Below the pieces are notes generated by a model, which worked only from the letters and a program-made list of their open reading frames with translations, had not been told where the DNA came from and did not search any database. From positions 62,001-126,000 of the forward strand of contig NOUX01000011.1 of assembly GCA_002245855.1 (NCBI GenBank): 64,000 bases of DNA. Direction: 5' to 3'. Below are positions 42,810 through 51,759 of the stretch, piece by piece. Each line of letters begins with the position of its first letter. Position 1 is the first letter of the stretch. The position numbers and the translations under genes are program-made. The stretch comes from Sphingobacterium cellulitidis. Its GTDB lineage: Bacteria > Bacteroidota > Bacteroidia > Sphingobacteriales > Sphingobacteriaceae.

Positions 42810-43274
42810 ATGTTAGAAGACCCGAATATGAGCCAAGATAATACCATCGACTATTTCTTAAAAACGGCATGGCAAACTGTTGCCAATAAATATAATGTGA
42901 TTGCCTCACAACACGGTTTTACTCAGGCCGCTGGATATATATTGATCAATATTCACCGAGATGGAACGCCCGTCTCCCAAATTGCAAATTCTACTGGCGT
43001 AAAAACAACTTCTTTGTCCAGGGTCCTGAACAATTTAGAAACCCTAGGCTTTATATATAGAGAAACCAGTGATACCGACAAACGTTCCGTCAAAGTGTAT
43101 CTCACGGAACTCGGACATGAAAAAAGAAAAATCGCTAAAGATGTAGTCAGAGAATTTAATGATTATCTCAATACTTCTTTCTCCGAAAAAGAAAAAGCAA
43201 CCCTCGTCAAATTCCTAAAGAAAATAAACGAAGTTGCCACAAATTACACTCCTGTTATTCAAATAGAACCATAG
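42810..43274 (+). CDS. MarR-family transcriptional regulator
   Basis: The 154-residue protein has a winged-helix domain: TQAAGYILINIHRDGTPVSQIAN, the recognition helix KTTSLSRVLNNLETLGFIYRE, and the wing DTDKRSVKVYLTELG. In-frame ATGs exist at 42810 and 42828. It is followed 22 nt later by the beta-oxidation multienzyme gene. It is the probable local regulator of fatty-acid degradation, responding perhaps to acyl-CoA; this is inferred from position. An inverted repeat lies in its promoter. Confidence 0.88.
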   Translation: MLEDPNMSQDNTIDYFLKTAWQTVANKYNVIASQHGFTQAAGYILINIHRDGTPVSQIANSTGVKTTSLSRVLNNLETLGFIYRETSDTDKRSVKVYLTELGHEKRKIAKDVVREFNDYLNTSFSEKEKATLVKFLKKINEVATNYTPVIQIEP

Positions 43275-43296
43275 AAAATTAGAAAATATACGTGAT

Positions 43297-45723
43297 ATGA
43301 ATAGAAATATTAAAAAAGTAGCTGTATTGGGATCCGGAGTAATGGGTTCTCGAATTGCTTGCCACTTTGCTAATATAGGTTTAGAGGTGTTGCTTTTGGA
43401 TATTGTTCCAAAAGAATTATTGCCCGCAGAACAAGCCAAAGGCTTAACCCTGGAAAGTCCAGCTGTCCGTAATAGAATTGTGAACCAATCCTTGGATACG
43501 GCAATTAAATCTAACCCCGCGCCTTTATATAGCAAATCCTTCGCAACGCGTATTTCAACAGGTAACTTCGATGATGATATGAACAAAATCGCTCAGGCTG
43601 ATTGGGTAATCGAAGTCGTAGTTGAACGCTTGGATATTAAAAAATCTGTTTTTGATAAAGTTGAACAATTCCGTAAACCTGGAACTTTAATAACAACTAA
43701 TACCTCTGGTATTCCAATCCACCTGATGGAAGAAGGTAGATCTCAGGATTTTAAAGAAAATTTCTGTGGTACACACTTCTTTAATCCTCCGCGCTACCTG
43801 CCTTTATTGGAAATTATCCCTACGAAAGACACCAAAAAAGAGGTGGTGGATTTCTTAGTAGCCTATGGTGATAAAATGCTGGGTAAAACAGTCGTGTTAT
43901 GTAAGGATACTCCAGCCTTTATCGGTAATAGAATCGGTGTTTATTCTATGTTAGCTGTAACCCACCTAGTGGAACAACTTGGTCTAACAGTAGAAGAAGT
44001 CGACAAATATACAGGACCGGCAATGGGACACCCTAAATCGGCAACATTCCGTACTGCGGATGTAGTAGGTTTGGATACCCTAGTTAATGTCGCAAAAGGT
44101 CTTCAACAAAATGCTCCTGATGATGAAGCCAAAGGTGTTTTTGTCCTGCCAGCTTTCATCAGCAAAATGGAGGAAAATAAATGGTTGGGTGAAAAAACTA
44201 AAAAAGGCTTTTATGAAAAGGTAAAGGATGATAAAGGAAACTCTGAAATTCTTTCCTTAAATCTGAAAGACCTGACTTATGGTCCTCAACAAAAAGTGAA
44301 ATCTTCAACTTTGGAAGCAACTAAACCTGTTGAAGATATTCGTAAGAGAATGAAAGTATATGAACAAGGAACAGATAAAGCCGCTGAGCTTTTCCGTGCG
44401 ATGCACTATCCTTTGTTCGAATATGTTTCTAACCGTGTCCCTGAAATTACAGATGATTTCTTCCGTATCGATGATGCTATGCGTGCTGGATTCGGTTGGG
44501 AAATTGGTCCTTTCGAAGTATGGGATGCCTTAGGGGTGAAAGAAACTTTAGAGAAAATCAAAAACGAAGAAAAGCGTCTTCCAGGTCAGACTGGTGAAGT
44601 TGCCCAATGGGTAAAAGATATGTTGGATGCTGGTTTTGATAGCTTCTATAAAATTGAAAACGGAGTGCGTCATTATTATGACATCGCTTCGAAATCCTAT
44701 AAACCAATTCCTGGAACTGAGGATTTAATCGTTCTTGACCATATTCGTGAATCAAAATCCATCTGGAAAAACTCTGGTGTATCTATCATTGATTTAGGTG
44801 ATGGAATTATCAACTGTGAGTTCCATACCAAGATGAACACCATTGGTGGTGATGTGATTCAAGGTTTGAATAAAGCTATTGACCTTGCAGAAAAAGAATA
44901 CCGTGGATTGGTGATTTCTAATGATGGGAAGAACTTCTCTGCAGGTGCAAATATCGGAATGATCTTTATGATGGCTGTCGAGCAGGATTATGATGAGTTG
45001 AACATGGCAGTGAAGATGTTCCAAGATACATCGATGCGCTTGAGATATTCGGCAATCCCTGTTGTTGCAGCACCATTCCAATTGACATTAGGTGGTGGTT
45101 GTGAGTTCTCCATGCATGCTGACTTTGTGCAGCTCCATGCAGAAACTTATATGGGATTAGTAGAGTTTGGTGTTGGTGTTATCCCTGGTGGAGGTGGTTC
45201 TAAAGAGTTTGCGTTGAGAGCTTCGGATGATTTCCGTCCAGATCAAATCGACCAGAACTTCCTGAAAGATCGTTTCTTGACCATCGGTCAAGCCAAAGTA
45301 TCGACTTCAGCGGTTGAAGCCTTTGAATTAGGTTATCTACAAGAAGGTAAATACGCAATCAGCATGAATCGTGCGCGTTTATTGGCAGATGCTAAAGCTA
45401 AAGCATTAGAATTGGCAAATGCAGGTTATGTACAACCAGCGCACCGTAAAAACATCAAGGTACTAGGAAATCAAGGATTAGGAATTGTCTATGTCGGAGC
45501 ATCCTCAATGGAAGCCGGACATTACATCTCCGAACACGATAAACTAATTTCCGAAAAACTAGGCTGGGTAATGTGCGGCGGAGATCTTTCCGCACCATCC
45601 GAAGTCGACGAGCAATACCTTCTAGACATGGAACGCAAAGCCTTCTTAGAGCTCTGCGCAACCCGCAAAACCCTAGAAAGAATTCAAGCAATGTTGACAA
45701 CAGGAAAGCCGTTGCGAAATTAG
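43297..45723 (+). CDS. fadJ: 3-hydroxyacyl-CoA dehydrogenase/enoyl-CoA hydratase fusion
   Basis: The 808-residue protein has the dehydrogenase first: NAD-binding AVLGSGVMGSRIACHFAN (about 8-25), FCGTHFFNPPRYLPLLEI and the C-terminal 3HCDH repeats. A crotonase-fold hydratase region follows from about residue 500 (YRGLVISNDGKNFSAGANIG, GGGCEFSMHADFV). This order is inverted relative to E. coli FadB/FadJ and is common in Bacteroidota. It catalyses the hydration and oxidation steps of beta-oxidation. The thiolase gene should follow directly but is separated by the IVP-type insertion of about 500 bp. Confidence 0.92.
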   Translation: MNRNIKKVAVLGSGVMGSRIACHFANIGLEVLLLDIVPKELLPAEQAKGLTLESPAVRNRIVNQSLDTAIKSNPAPLYSKSFATRISTGNFDDDMNKIAQADWVIEVVVERLDIKKSVFDKVEQFRKPGTLITTNTSGIPIHLMEEGRSQDFKENFCGTHFFNPPRYLPLLEIIPTKDTKKEVVDFLVAYGDKMLGKTVVLCKDTPAFIGNRIGVYSMLAVTHLVEQLGLTVEEVDKYTGPAMGHPKSATFRTADVVGLDTLVNVAKGLQQNAPDDEAKGVFVLPAFISKMEENKWLGEKTKKGFYEKVKDDKGNSEILSLNLKDLTYGPQQKVKSSTLEATKPVEDIRKRMKVYEQGTDKAAELFRAMHYPLFEYVSNRVPEITDDFFRIDDAMRAGFGWEIGPFEVWDALGVKETLEKIKNEEKRLPGQTGEVAQWVKDMLDAGFDSFYKIENGVRHYYDIASKSYKPIPGTEDLIVLDHIRESKSIWKNSGVSIIDLGDGIINCEFHTKMNTIGGDVIQGLNKAIDLAEKEYRGLVISNDGKNFSAGANIGMIFMMAVEQDYDELNMAVKMFQDTSMRLRYSAIPVVAAPFQLTLGGGCEFSMHADFVQLHAETYMGLVEFGVGVIPGGGGSKEFALRASDDFRPDQIDQNFLKDRFLTIGQAKVSTSAVEAFELGYLQEGKYAISMNRARLLADAKAKALELANAGYVQPAHRKNIKVLGNQGLGIVYVGASSMEAGHYISEHDKLISEKLGWVMCGGDLSAPSEVDEQYLLDMERKAFLELCATRKTLERIQAMLTTGKPLRN

Positions 45724-45735
45724 TATTTGAGGAAT

Positions 45736-45763
45736 TGAGATATGAGATATGAGATTTGAGATA
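45736..45763 (+). repeat. left heptamer array (4 x TGAGATN)
   Basis: Four head-to-tail copies: TGAGATA, TGAGATA, TGAGATT, TGAGATA, directly followed by GAAAGC. Confidence 0.9.
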
Positions 45764-45779
45764 GAAAGCGGAAATAAAG

Positions 45780-46139
45780 ATGCATAAACTGGAGGAACTT
45801 AAAGTTTGGCATAATGCAATAGAATTATCCACTGAAGTATATAGGATAGTTGCCAACTTTCCAAAAGATGAAAAGTACGGTTTAGCATCTCAAATCAAAA
45901 GATCAGCTGTTTCCATCGCATCTAATATTGCAGAAGGTGCAGGAAGAAATTCAGATAAGGAATTTTGTCATTTCCTCGGAGTAGCAGCTGGATCTTCCTT
46001 TGAATTGCTAACACAGATTCTAATAGGATCAAAGTTGGGAATGGTATCAAAGGAAGATGCTGAGAAATTATTTGTTTCTCTTACTCAGATTCAAAAGATG
46101 ATTTACGGTTTTCAAAAGAAACTTAACAAGAAAAATTAA
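45780..46139 (+). CDS. four-helix bundle protein (23S rRNA intervening-sequence/S23 family)
   Basis: The 119-residue protein matches the IVP/S23 family in length and motifs: KLEELKVWHNAIELSTEVYRI at the N-terminus, FPKDEKYGLASQIKRSAVSIASNIAEGAGR (the family signature, about 29-58), and EFCHFLGVAAGSSFELLTQI. The family is related in fold to Avd, the accessory protein of diversity-generating retroelements, and forms pentameric helical bundles. It was first seen inside 23S rRNA insertions, but here it is in the chromosome between fadJ and the thiolase gene, flanked by inverted heptamer arrays. Its function is unknown; nucleic-acid binding is plausible from the basic surface residues. Confidence 0.9.
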   Translation: MHKLEELKVWHNAIELSTEVYRIVANFPKDEKYGLASQIKRSAVSIASNIAEGAGRNSDKEFCHFLGVAAGSSFELLTQILIGSKLGMVSKEDAEKLFVSLTQIQKMIYGFQKKLNKKN

Positions 46140-46180
46140 ACATTAAGAGTCGTTAATAGACTCCAAATAAAAAAATAAAT

Positions 46181-46229
46181 GTGAGAAATGAGGCTTTCGA
46201 CTATCTCAATTCTCAAATCTCACATCTAA
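46181..46229 (-). repeat. right heptamer array with local hairpin
   Basis: Inverted copies TATCTCA, ATTCTCA, AATCTCA and CATCTAA cover 46202-46229. GTGAGAAATGAG (46181-46192) can fold back on 46205-46215, and GCTTTC (46193-46198) mirrors the GAAAGC of the left arm. Confidence 0.85.
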
Positions 46230-46242
46230 TATCTATTTAAGC

Positions 46243-47415
46243 ATGGAAGCATACATTGTAGCAGGATTTCGTTCAGCAGTGGGAAAAGCTCCGAGAGGAG
46301 GATTCCGATTTACGCGTGCTGATGACTTGGCGGCGGATGTGATTAAACATTTAATGGCATCGGTCCCAAATGTAAATAAAGAAGATATTGACGACGTCAT
46401 CGTTGGTAATGCAATGCCTGAAGCAGAGCAAGGACTAAATGTCGGTCGTTTTATTTCCCTAATGGGATTAGATACAGATAAGGTGCCCGGATTAACCGTA
46501 AACCGATACTGTGCCTCTGGATTGGAAACTATTGCAACTGCAGTAGCGAAAATTAAAACTGGAATGGCTGATATCATTATCGCCGGCGGAGTAGAGGTGA
46601 TGTCTGGAATGCCTTTCGGTGGATGGAAAATCGTACCGAACCCCGTAGTCGCTAAAAACCACCCCGATTGGTATTGGGGAATGGGACTTACAGCAGAAGC
46701 TGTAGCTAAGGATTACCATGTTTCTAGAGAAGACCAGGATAAATTTGCCCTAAAATCCAATGAGAAAGCCGTAGCTGCAATCAAGGAAGGTAAATTCAAA
46801 GATGAGATCGTGCCTATTACCATAAAAGATAACTATATCAAAGATGGCAAGATGGCTACGAAAGAATATGTTGTAGATACGGATGAAGGTCCTCGAGCCG
46901 ATACTTCTTTGGAAGCATTGGCCAAATTGAGACCAGTGTTTGATGCCAAAGGTTCAGTAACTGCAGGTAACTCTTCACAAACTTCCGATGGGGCAGCATT
47001 TGTGTTGGTGATGTCGGAACAGAAAATGAAAGAGCTAAACCTAAAGCCAATTGCAAAATTGGTAAGTTATGCGGTAGCGGGTGTACCACCAAGAATCATG
47101 GGTATTGGTCCTATTTATGCCATCCCTAAAGCACTTAAGCAAGCTGGACTAAAACAAGAAGATATCGACCTATTTGAATTGAATGAAGCTTTCGCTTCTC
47201 AATCTTTGGCCGTAATCCGTGAACTGGGATTGGATGAAGAAAAAGTCAATGTGAATGGTGGAGCAATTGCATTGGGACATCCACTGGGATGTACCGGCGC
47301 AAAACTAACTGTACAAGTTTTGCACGAACTAAAACGTCGTGGTAAGAAATACGGAATGGTAACCATGTGTGTGGGTACTGGACAAGGAGCAGCAGGAATT
47401 TTCGAACTCCTATAG
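46243..47415 (+). CDS. fadA: acetyl-CoA C-acyltransferase (3-ketoacyl-CoA thiolase)
   Basis: The 390-residue protein catalyses the final thiolytic step of beta-oxidation. The nucleophile is Cys90 in NRYCASGLETI. The C-terminal catalytic residues are in GGAIALGHPLGCTGAK (His, about 346) and MCVGTGQGAAGIFE (Cys, about 377). GNSSQTSDGAA is also typical. It follows fadJ in the operon but is separated from it by the IVP element. The acyl-CoA dehydrogenase gene follows after 73 nt. Confidence 0.95.
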   Translation: MEAYIVAGFRSAVGKAPRGGFRFTRADDLAADVIKHLMASVPNVNKEDIDDVIVGNAMPEAEQGLNVGRFISLMGLDTDKVPGLTVNRYCASGLETIATAVAKIKTGMADIIIAGGVEVMSGMPFGGWKIVPNPVVAKNHPDWYWGMGLTAEAVAKDYHVSREDQDKFALKSNEKAVAAIKEGKFKDEIVPITIKDNYIKDGKMATKEYVVDTDEGPRADTSLEALAKLRPVFDAKGSVTAGNSSQTSDGAAFVLVMSEQKMKELNLKPIAKLVSYAVAGVPPRIMGIGPIYAIPKALKQAGLKQEDIDLFELNEAFASQSLAVIRELGLDEEKVNVNGGAIALGHPLGCTGAKLTVQVLHELKRRGKKYGMVTMCVGTGQGAAGIFELL

Positions 47416-47488
47416 ATAAAATTGAACTAACAAAATATAAAATCAGAAGAAGGTGCTTGTTCACTTATTCTAAATATTAAAGAATATC

Positions 47489-49282
47489 ATGAGCGAATCA
47501 GTAAAAAATAAAGCAATTAAAGGTGGTGAATTTGTAATTCGCGAAACTCATTACAATGATATCTTCATCCCTGAAGAGTTTGATGAGGAAGCAAGAATGA
47601 TCCGCCAGACCTGTATCGATTTCTTGGATACAGAGGTGTTGAATAAACTCGATAGAATTGATGGACAGGAAGAAGGCCTCATGCAAAGTTTAATGGATAA
47701 ATCCGGTGAATTAGGCATGTTGGGAGTTTCTATTCCTGAACAATATGGTGGTTTTGGAAAAAATTTCAATACCTCGATGTTGGTTGCTGATGCAGTAGGT
47801 GGAGGATTCTCCTTCGCAGTGGCTTTATCTGCGCATACTGGAATCGGAACCTTGCCAATTCTATACTATGGAAATGATGCCCAAAAAGATAAATATATCC
47901 CAAAATTGGCTACAGGGGAATGGAAAGCAGCTTACTGTTTAACTGAACCTAACTCTGGATCTGATGCAAACTCCGGACGTACTTCTGCAAAATTAAATGC
48001 TGAAGGAACCCATTACTTGATCAATGGCCAGAAAATGTGGATTACCAATGGTGGTTTTGCAGATGTATTTATTGTCTTTGCAAAAATCGATGACGATAAA
48101 AATCTGACTGCATTTATCGTTGAAAAAGACTTTGGCGGAATTACCATGAATCCTGAAGAACATAAATTAGGTATCAAAGGATCTTCAACTCGTCAGATTT
48201 TCTTCAATGATTGCCCGGTTCCTGTTGAAAACATGCTTTCTGATAGAGAAAACGGTTTTAAAATAGCAGTGAACATCTTAAATATCGGACGTATAAAACT
48301 TGGCGCCGCTACAATTGGTTCTTCACGTGCTGTTTTAAGCACAGCAATCAATTATGCGAATGAACGCGTACAGTTTAACTTGCCAATCTCTAAATTTGGA
48401 GCTATTCGCTATAAATTAGCGGAAATGGCAACTCGCCTTTTTGCTAATGAATCCGCAGCTTACCGTGCTGGACAAAATATTGATGATGCCTATGAAGCTT
48501 TAATCGCTTCCGGAATGGATGAAGCGAAAGCTAAATTGAAATCCGTGGAATTATTCGCCATTGAATGTGCCATCATCAAAGTTTGGTGTTCTGAAATGTT
48601 GGATTATGTCGTGGATGAAGGTGTTCAGATCTACGGTGGAATGGGATACTCCGCAGAAGCTCCAATGGAAAGAGCTTACCGCGATTCCCGTATCAATAGA
48701 ATTTTTGAAGGAACCAATGAAGTCAACCGACTATTGGTGGTGGATATGCTTTTGAAACGTGCGATGAAAGGTGAATTAGATTTAATGGGCCCTGCTCAAG
48801 CGGTAGCGGGCGAGTTAATGTCTATTCCTGACTTCGGACCAGAGGATGAAACACCTTTCGCAGCAGAAAAGAAGATTGTTGCCAATTTAAAAAAAGCTGG
48901 TTTGATGATCGCAGGTGCTGCGGTTCAAAAACTAATGATGTCATTAGCTAAAGAACAAGAAATATTGATGAATATTGCTGACATTATCGGTTATGTATAT
49001 GTTGCTGAATCTGTATTGTTACGTGCTGAGAAATTACAGCATACCCAACCAGGTGAACATGCAGACTACGCAGCAGACATGGCGAAAGTATATTTATACG
49101 GCGCGATTGATAAAGTCAATGCTGCTGGTAAAGAAGCCATATATTCTTTCGCTGAAGGGGATGAGTTGAATATGATGTTGGTTGGTTTACGTCGTTTTAC
49201 AAAGGCGCAACCGTTCAACCTGAAAGATGCTCGCCAAAGAATCGCGAAAAAATTAATAGAAGAAAATAAATACTGTTTCTAA
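47489..49282 (+). CDS. acyl-CoA dehydrogenase
   Basis: The 597-residue protein is an FAD enzyme for the first step of beta-oxidation. It has an N-terminal helical domain, AAYCLTEPNSGSDANSGRTSA and WITNGGFADVFIVFAKI for flavin and substrate contacts, and YGGMGYSAEAPMERAYRDSRINRIFEGTNEVNR at the C-terminal domain end. The extra C-terminal domain of about 170 residues is characteristic of the long-chain, VLCAD-like group. It completes the MarR-fadJ-fadA-ACAD set and ends in a strong terminator. Confidence 0.94.
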   Translation: MSESVKNKAIKGGEFVIRETHYNDIFIPEEFDEEARMIRQTCIDFLDTEVLNKLDRIDGQEEGLMQSLMDKSGELGMLGVSIPEQYGGFGKNFNTSMLVADAVGGGFSFAVALSAHTGIGTLPILYYGNDAQKDKYIPKLATGEWKAAYCLTEPNSGSDANSGRTSAKLNAEGTHYLINGQKMWITNGGFADVFIVFAKIDDDKNLTAFIVEKDFGGITMNPEEHKLGIKGSSTRQIFFNDCPVPVENMLSDRENGFKIAVNILNIGRIKLGAATIGSSRAVLSTAINYANERVQFNLPISKFGAIRYKLAEMATRLFANESAAYRAGQNIDDAYEALIASGMDEAKAKLKSVELFAIECAIIKVWCSEMLDYVVDEGVQIYGGMGYSAEAPMERAYRDSRINRIFEGTNEVNRLLVVDMLLKRAMKGELDLMGPAQAVAGELMSIPDFGPEDETPFAAEKKIVANLKKAGLMIAGAAVQKLMMSLAKEQEILMNIADIIGYVYVAESVLLRAEKLQHTQPGEHADYAADMAKVYLYGAIDKVNAAGKEAIYSFAEGDELNMMLVGLRRFTKAQPFNLKDARQRIAKKLIEENKYCF

Positions 49283-49303
49283 GTATTAAGGTTGATTATG
49301 AGT

Positions 49304-49335
49304 AAAAGCCCCATTTTTGGGGCTTTTTCGTTTTT
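49304..49335 (+). terminator. Rho-independent terminator of the beta-oxidation cluster
   Basis: AAAGCCCC and GGGGCTTT surround the loop ATTTTT, followed by T-rich sequence. Confidence 0.88.
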
Positions 49336-49365
49336 AATCCCTTCCCTTCGCTATTCAGCGACCTT

Positions 49366-50823
49366 ATGCTTAACTTTAAGTCTCATTCACGGAATTTGAA
49401 AAGTTACGACGCAATAATTATAGGGTCTGGCCCAAATGGGCTGGCAGCAGCCATAACCATGCAACAGCAAGGACTCAGCACCTTATTGATTGAAGGCGCT
49501 GATACAATAGGAGGTGGTATGAGAACCAAGGAACTCACGCTTCCCGGATTTAAACACGATGTCTGCTCCGCAATTCATCCTATGGCGTTGGGATCCCCAT
49601 TTATGCGGTCACTGCCTCTGGAGCAATATGGATTATCATTTGAATTCGCCGATTATCAAGTGTCTCAACCGCTCGATAATGGCAAATCTGTAAATCTCCA
49701 TCAGGATATTCAATATATGAAAGAGGAATTAGGAGTGGATTTCAATAAATACCAATCGCTCCTTGAACCTTTTGTTAAAAATTGGGATCAGCTTTCCAAC
49801 GATATTCTTGGCCCCTTGAAATTTCCCAACCATCCACTGCTGATGGCAAAATTCGGATTGTCAGGACTACGCAGTGCTCAAGCTATCGCCTCGGAATTTC
49901 AAACCGTAGAAGCTAAGGCATTATGGGCAGGAATGGCAGCACATGGAATAATGTCCTTTAATAAACTCTCAACCGCTGCTATTGGATTGGTTTTGGCAAC
50001 TCTTGGACACAAAGTGGGCTGGCCCATTCCAAAAGGTGGATCTCAGGCAATCGCCAATGCAATGGCTGCTTATTATGAATCCCTAGATGGTGAAATTCAA
50101 CTTAATTACTGGTTTGAAGACCTGCAAGATCTTCCGAAACATAAGGTTCTCATTCTGGATATGACCCCGCAACAGATTCTTAAATTGAAAGGCCTCCAAT
50201 TGAATGAAAATTATAAAAAGCAACTTGAGGAATATCGCTATGGAATGGGAGTGTTTAAGATAGATTGGGCTCTTTCTGAGCCAACTCCGTTCTTAGACAA
50301 AAGAAGCCAGCTGGCAGCAACTGTACACTTAGGAAATACTTTCGAAGAAATCGCACAAACGGAGTTGGATACCTTCAATGGTAAATTGGTTGATAACCCC
50401 TTTGTATTATTTGTGCAACAAAGTAGATTTGATTCTTCCAGAACTCCAGAAGGAAAACATACAGGTTGGGCTTATTGCCATGTCCCGCATGGTTCATTTG
50501 CAGACCGTACTTCTGCTATTGAAAATCAAATCGAAAGGTTTGCACCTGGATTCAAAGATACCATATTGGCAAGATCTAGCATGAACAGTCAACAACTTGA
50601 ACAGTATAATCCAAACTATATAGGTGGAGATATTAATGCCGGTCAAATGGATATTTTTCAACTATTCACAAGGCCAACAAGGTCTTTTACCCCATATCGG
50701 ACTTCTAATCCCAATGTATATATCGGTTCTTCTTCCACACCTCCCGCTGGTGGGGTACATGGAATGTGTGGTTTTCACGCAGCTAGAATTGCATTAAAGG
50801 ACCATTACAATATCAAAATTTAA
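49366..50823 (+). CDS. phytoene-desaturase-like FAD-dependent oxidoreductase
   Basis: The 485-residue protein has an FAD-binding fold at the N-terminus, YDAIIIGSGPNGLAAAITMQ (GSGPNG at 20-25), then the ADP contact TLLIEGADTIGGGMRTKEL. The C-terminal flavin segment is NVYIGSSSTPPAGGVHGMCGFHAA. It resembles the carotenoid desaturase/isomerase-related NAD(P)/FAD group, but no other carotenoid genes are near. The TIGR01777 epimerase and YeiH-type transporter genes follow at 8 and 7 nt, so the three are probably co-transcribed. Substrate unknown. Confidence 0.85.
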   Translation: MLNFKSHSRNLKSYDAIIIGSGPNGLAAAITMQQQGLSTLLIEGADTIGGGMRTKELTLPGFKHDVCSAIHPMALGSPFMRSLPLEQYGLSFEFADYQVSQPLDNGKSVNLHQDIQYMKEELGVDFNKYQSLLEPFVKNWDQLSNDILGPLKFPNHPLLMAKFGLSGLRSAQAIASEFQTVEAKALWAGMAAHGIMSFNKLSTAAIGLVLATLGHKVGWPIPKGGSQAIANAMAAYYESLDGEIQLNYWFEDLQDLPKHKVLILDMTPQQILKLKGLQLNENYKKQLEEYRYGMGVFKIDWALSEPTPFLDKRSQLAATVHLGNTFEEIAQTELDTFNGKLVDNPFVLFVQQSRFDSSRTPEGKHTGWAYCHVPHGSFADRTSAIENQIERFAPGFKDTILARSSMNSQQLEQYNPNYIGGDINAGQMDIFQLFTRPTRSFTPYRTSNPNVYIGSSSTPPAGGVHGMCGFHAARIALKDHYNIKI

Positions 50824-50831
50824 TCTCAACT

Positions 50832-51752
50832 ATGGCAAAGATCGTATTAGCAGGTGGAACAGGTAATTTAGGTAACTTATTGATCAGCCTATTTAGGGAA
50901 CAAGGCCATGAAATTATTGTATTGAGCAGGCAACGCATGGTCAAATCTCATCCCAAAATTGAATTTGTGTTATGGGATGCTGAAAACCTGGATACATGGC
51001 AGAAGAAATTGGAAGATGCCGATGTATTGATCAATCTCTGCGGATTATCCATCAATCGAAGATTCACCAAAGAAAACCAAAAATTGCTGCGTAGTTCTCG
51101 ATTGACCCCAACTAGATTGTTGGGTGAGGCTATTGCTCAATTAGAATCTCCAGTTAAACTTTGGATTAATTTCTCAGGTGTTTCTATTTTTAATGGCCAA
51201 ACTGGCCTACAAGACGAAACCTCACATCTATATGCAAATGATTTCCTCGGACAACTCGCTCAGGATTGGGAAAAGATCTTTCTGGAGGCCAAAACTCCGC
51301 AAACCGAAAAGGTAATCCTCCGGATGAGTCCCTTGTTAAGTAAGAAATCGGGGATGTTTGCTGAACTCTATCCATTGACAAAAATGGGTTTGGGCGGAAA
51401 AGTAGGAACTGGAAAGCAAATGGTTTCTTGGATTCATGAAACAGATTTCGTCCGATTAATGGATTGGATCATACAATCCCAAAATAGGGAAGGAGTCTAT
51501 CACGCTTGTAGTCCTAATCCTGTGAATAATAGTGAATTTATGAAGGCATTGAGAAAGGAAGCCGGAGTTTCGATAGGTTTACCCCTACCAACGTTTATGG
51601 CAAAAATTGGGGCCTACGTAAAAAATGTGGATCCGGTACTCTTACTGGAATCGGTTCCCGTAACAACTTTATTAACGATAAAAAATGGCTTTCAATTTAA
51701 TTTTCCCTATATTCAGCCCGCATTTAATCAGTTACTTAAATCATCAACTTAA
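50832..51752 (+). CDS. TIGR01777-family NAD-dependent epimerase-like protein
   Basis: The 306-residue protein is an extended SDR: the nucleotide-binding KIVLAGGTGNLGNLLISLF (GGTGNLG at 8-14), DVLINLCGLSIN, and the late conserved WIHETDFVRLMDWII. A C-terminal DUF1731-like segment, GLPLPTFMAKIGAYV, is present. This is the YfcH/SDR39U1 group, whose activity is largely undefined; a cell-division link is known for some members. It lies between an FAD oxidoreductase and a YeiH-type transporter, 8 nt after the former. Confidence 0.88.
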   Translation: MAKIVLAGGTGNLGNLLISLFREQGHEIIVLSRQRMVKSHPKIEFVLWDAENLDTWQKKLEDADVLINLCGLSINRRFTKENQKLLRSSRLTPTRLLGEAIAQLESPVKLWINFSGVSIFNGQTGLQDETSHLYANDFLGQLAQDWEKIFLEAKTPQTEKVILRMSPLLSKKSGMFAELYPLTKMGLGGKVGTGKQMVSWIHETDFVRLMDWIIQSQNREGVYHACSPNPVNNSEFMKALRKEAGVSIGLPLPTFMAKIGAYVKNVDPVLLLESVPVTTLLTIKNGFQFNFPYIQPAFNQLLKSST

Positions 51753-51759
51753 ACATTTT

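Larger units (their letters stand above)
45729..46233. mobile_element. candidate IVP-type element: four-helix-bundle gene between inverted TGAGATN arrays
   Basis: The left edge has four TGAGATA/T copies (45736-45763) followed by GAAAGC. The right edge has GCTTTC (46193-46198), then inverted copies (46202-46229). The pentamer TATTT flanks both ends (45724-45728 and 46234-46238) and could be a target duplication, although it is too short and AT-rich to be sure. The unit separates fadJ from the thiolase gene, which are normally adjacent. No transposase is encoded, so mobility would need help from elsewhere. The element designation is a hypothesis. Confidence 0.5.

Noticed and set aside
45780..46139. 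A 23S rRNA intervening sequence or rRNA fragment around the IVP-like gene
   Set aside because: No rRNA sequence was recognised on either side. The flanks are fadJ and the thiolase gene.
45724..46238. The IVP-like gene as part of a diversity-generating retroelement
   Set aside because: No reverse transcriptase, template repeat or variable repeat pair was found nearby. Only the protein fold is shared with Avd.
51685..51759. Upstream start for the YeiH-type protein
   Set aside because: It overlaps the end of the epimerase gene by 68 bp. ATG 51760 lies 7 nt after that gene and matches the family N-terminus.
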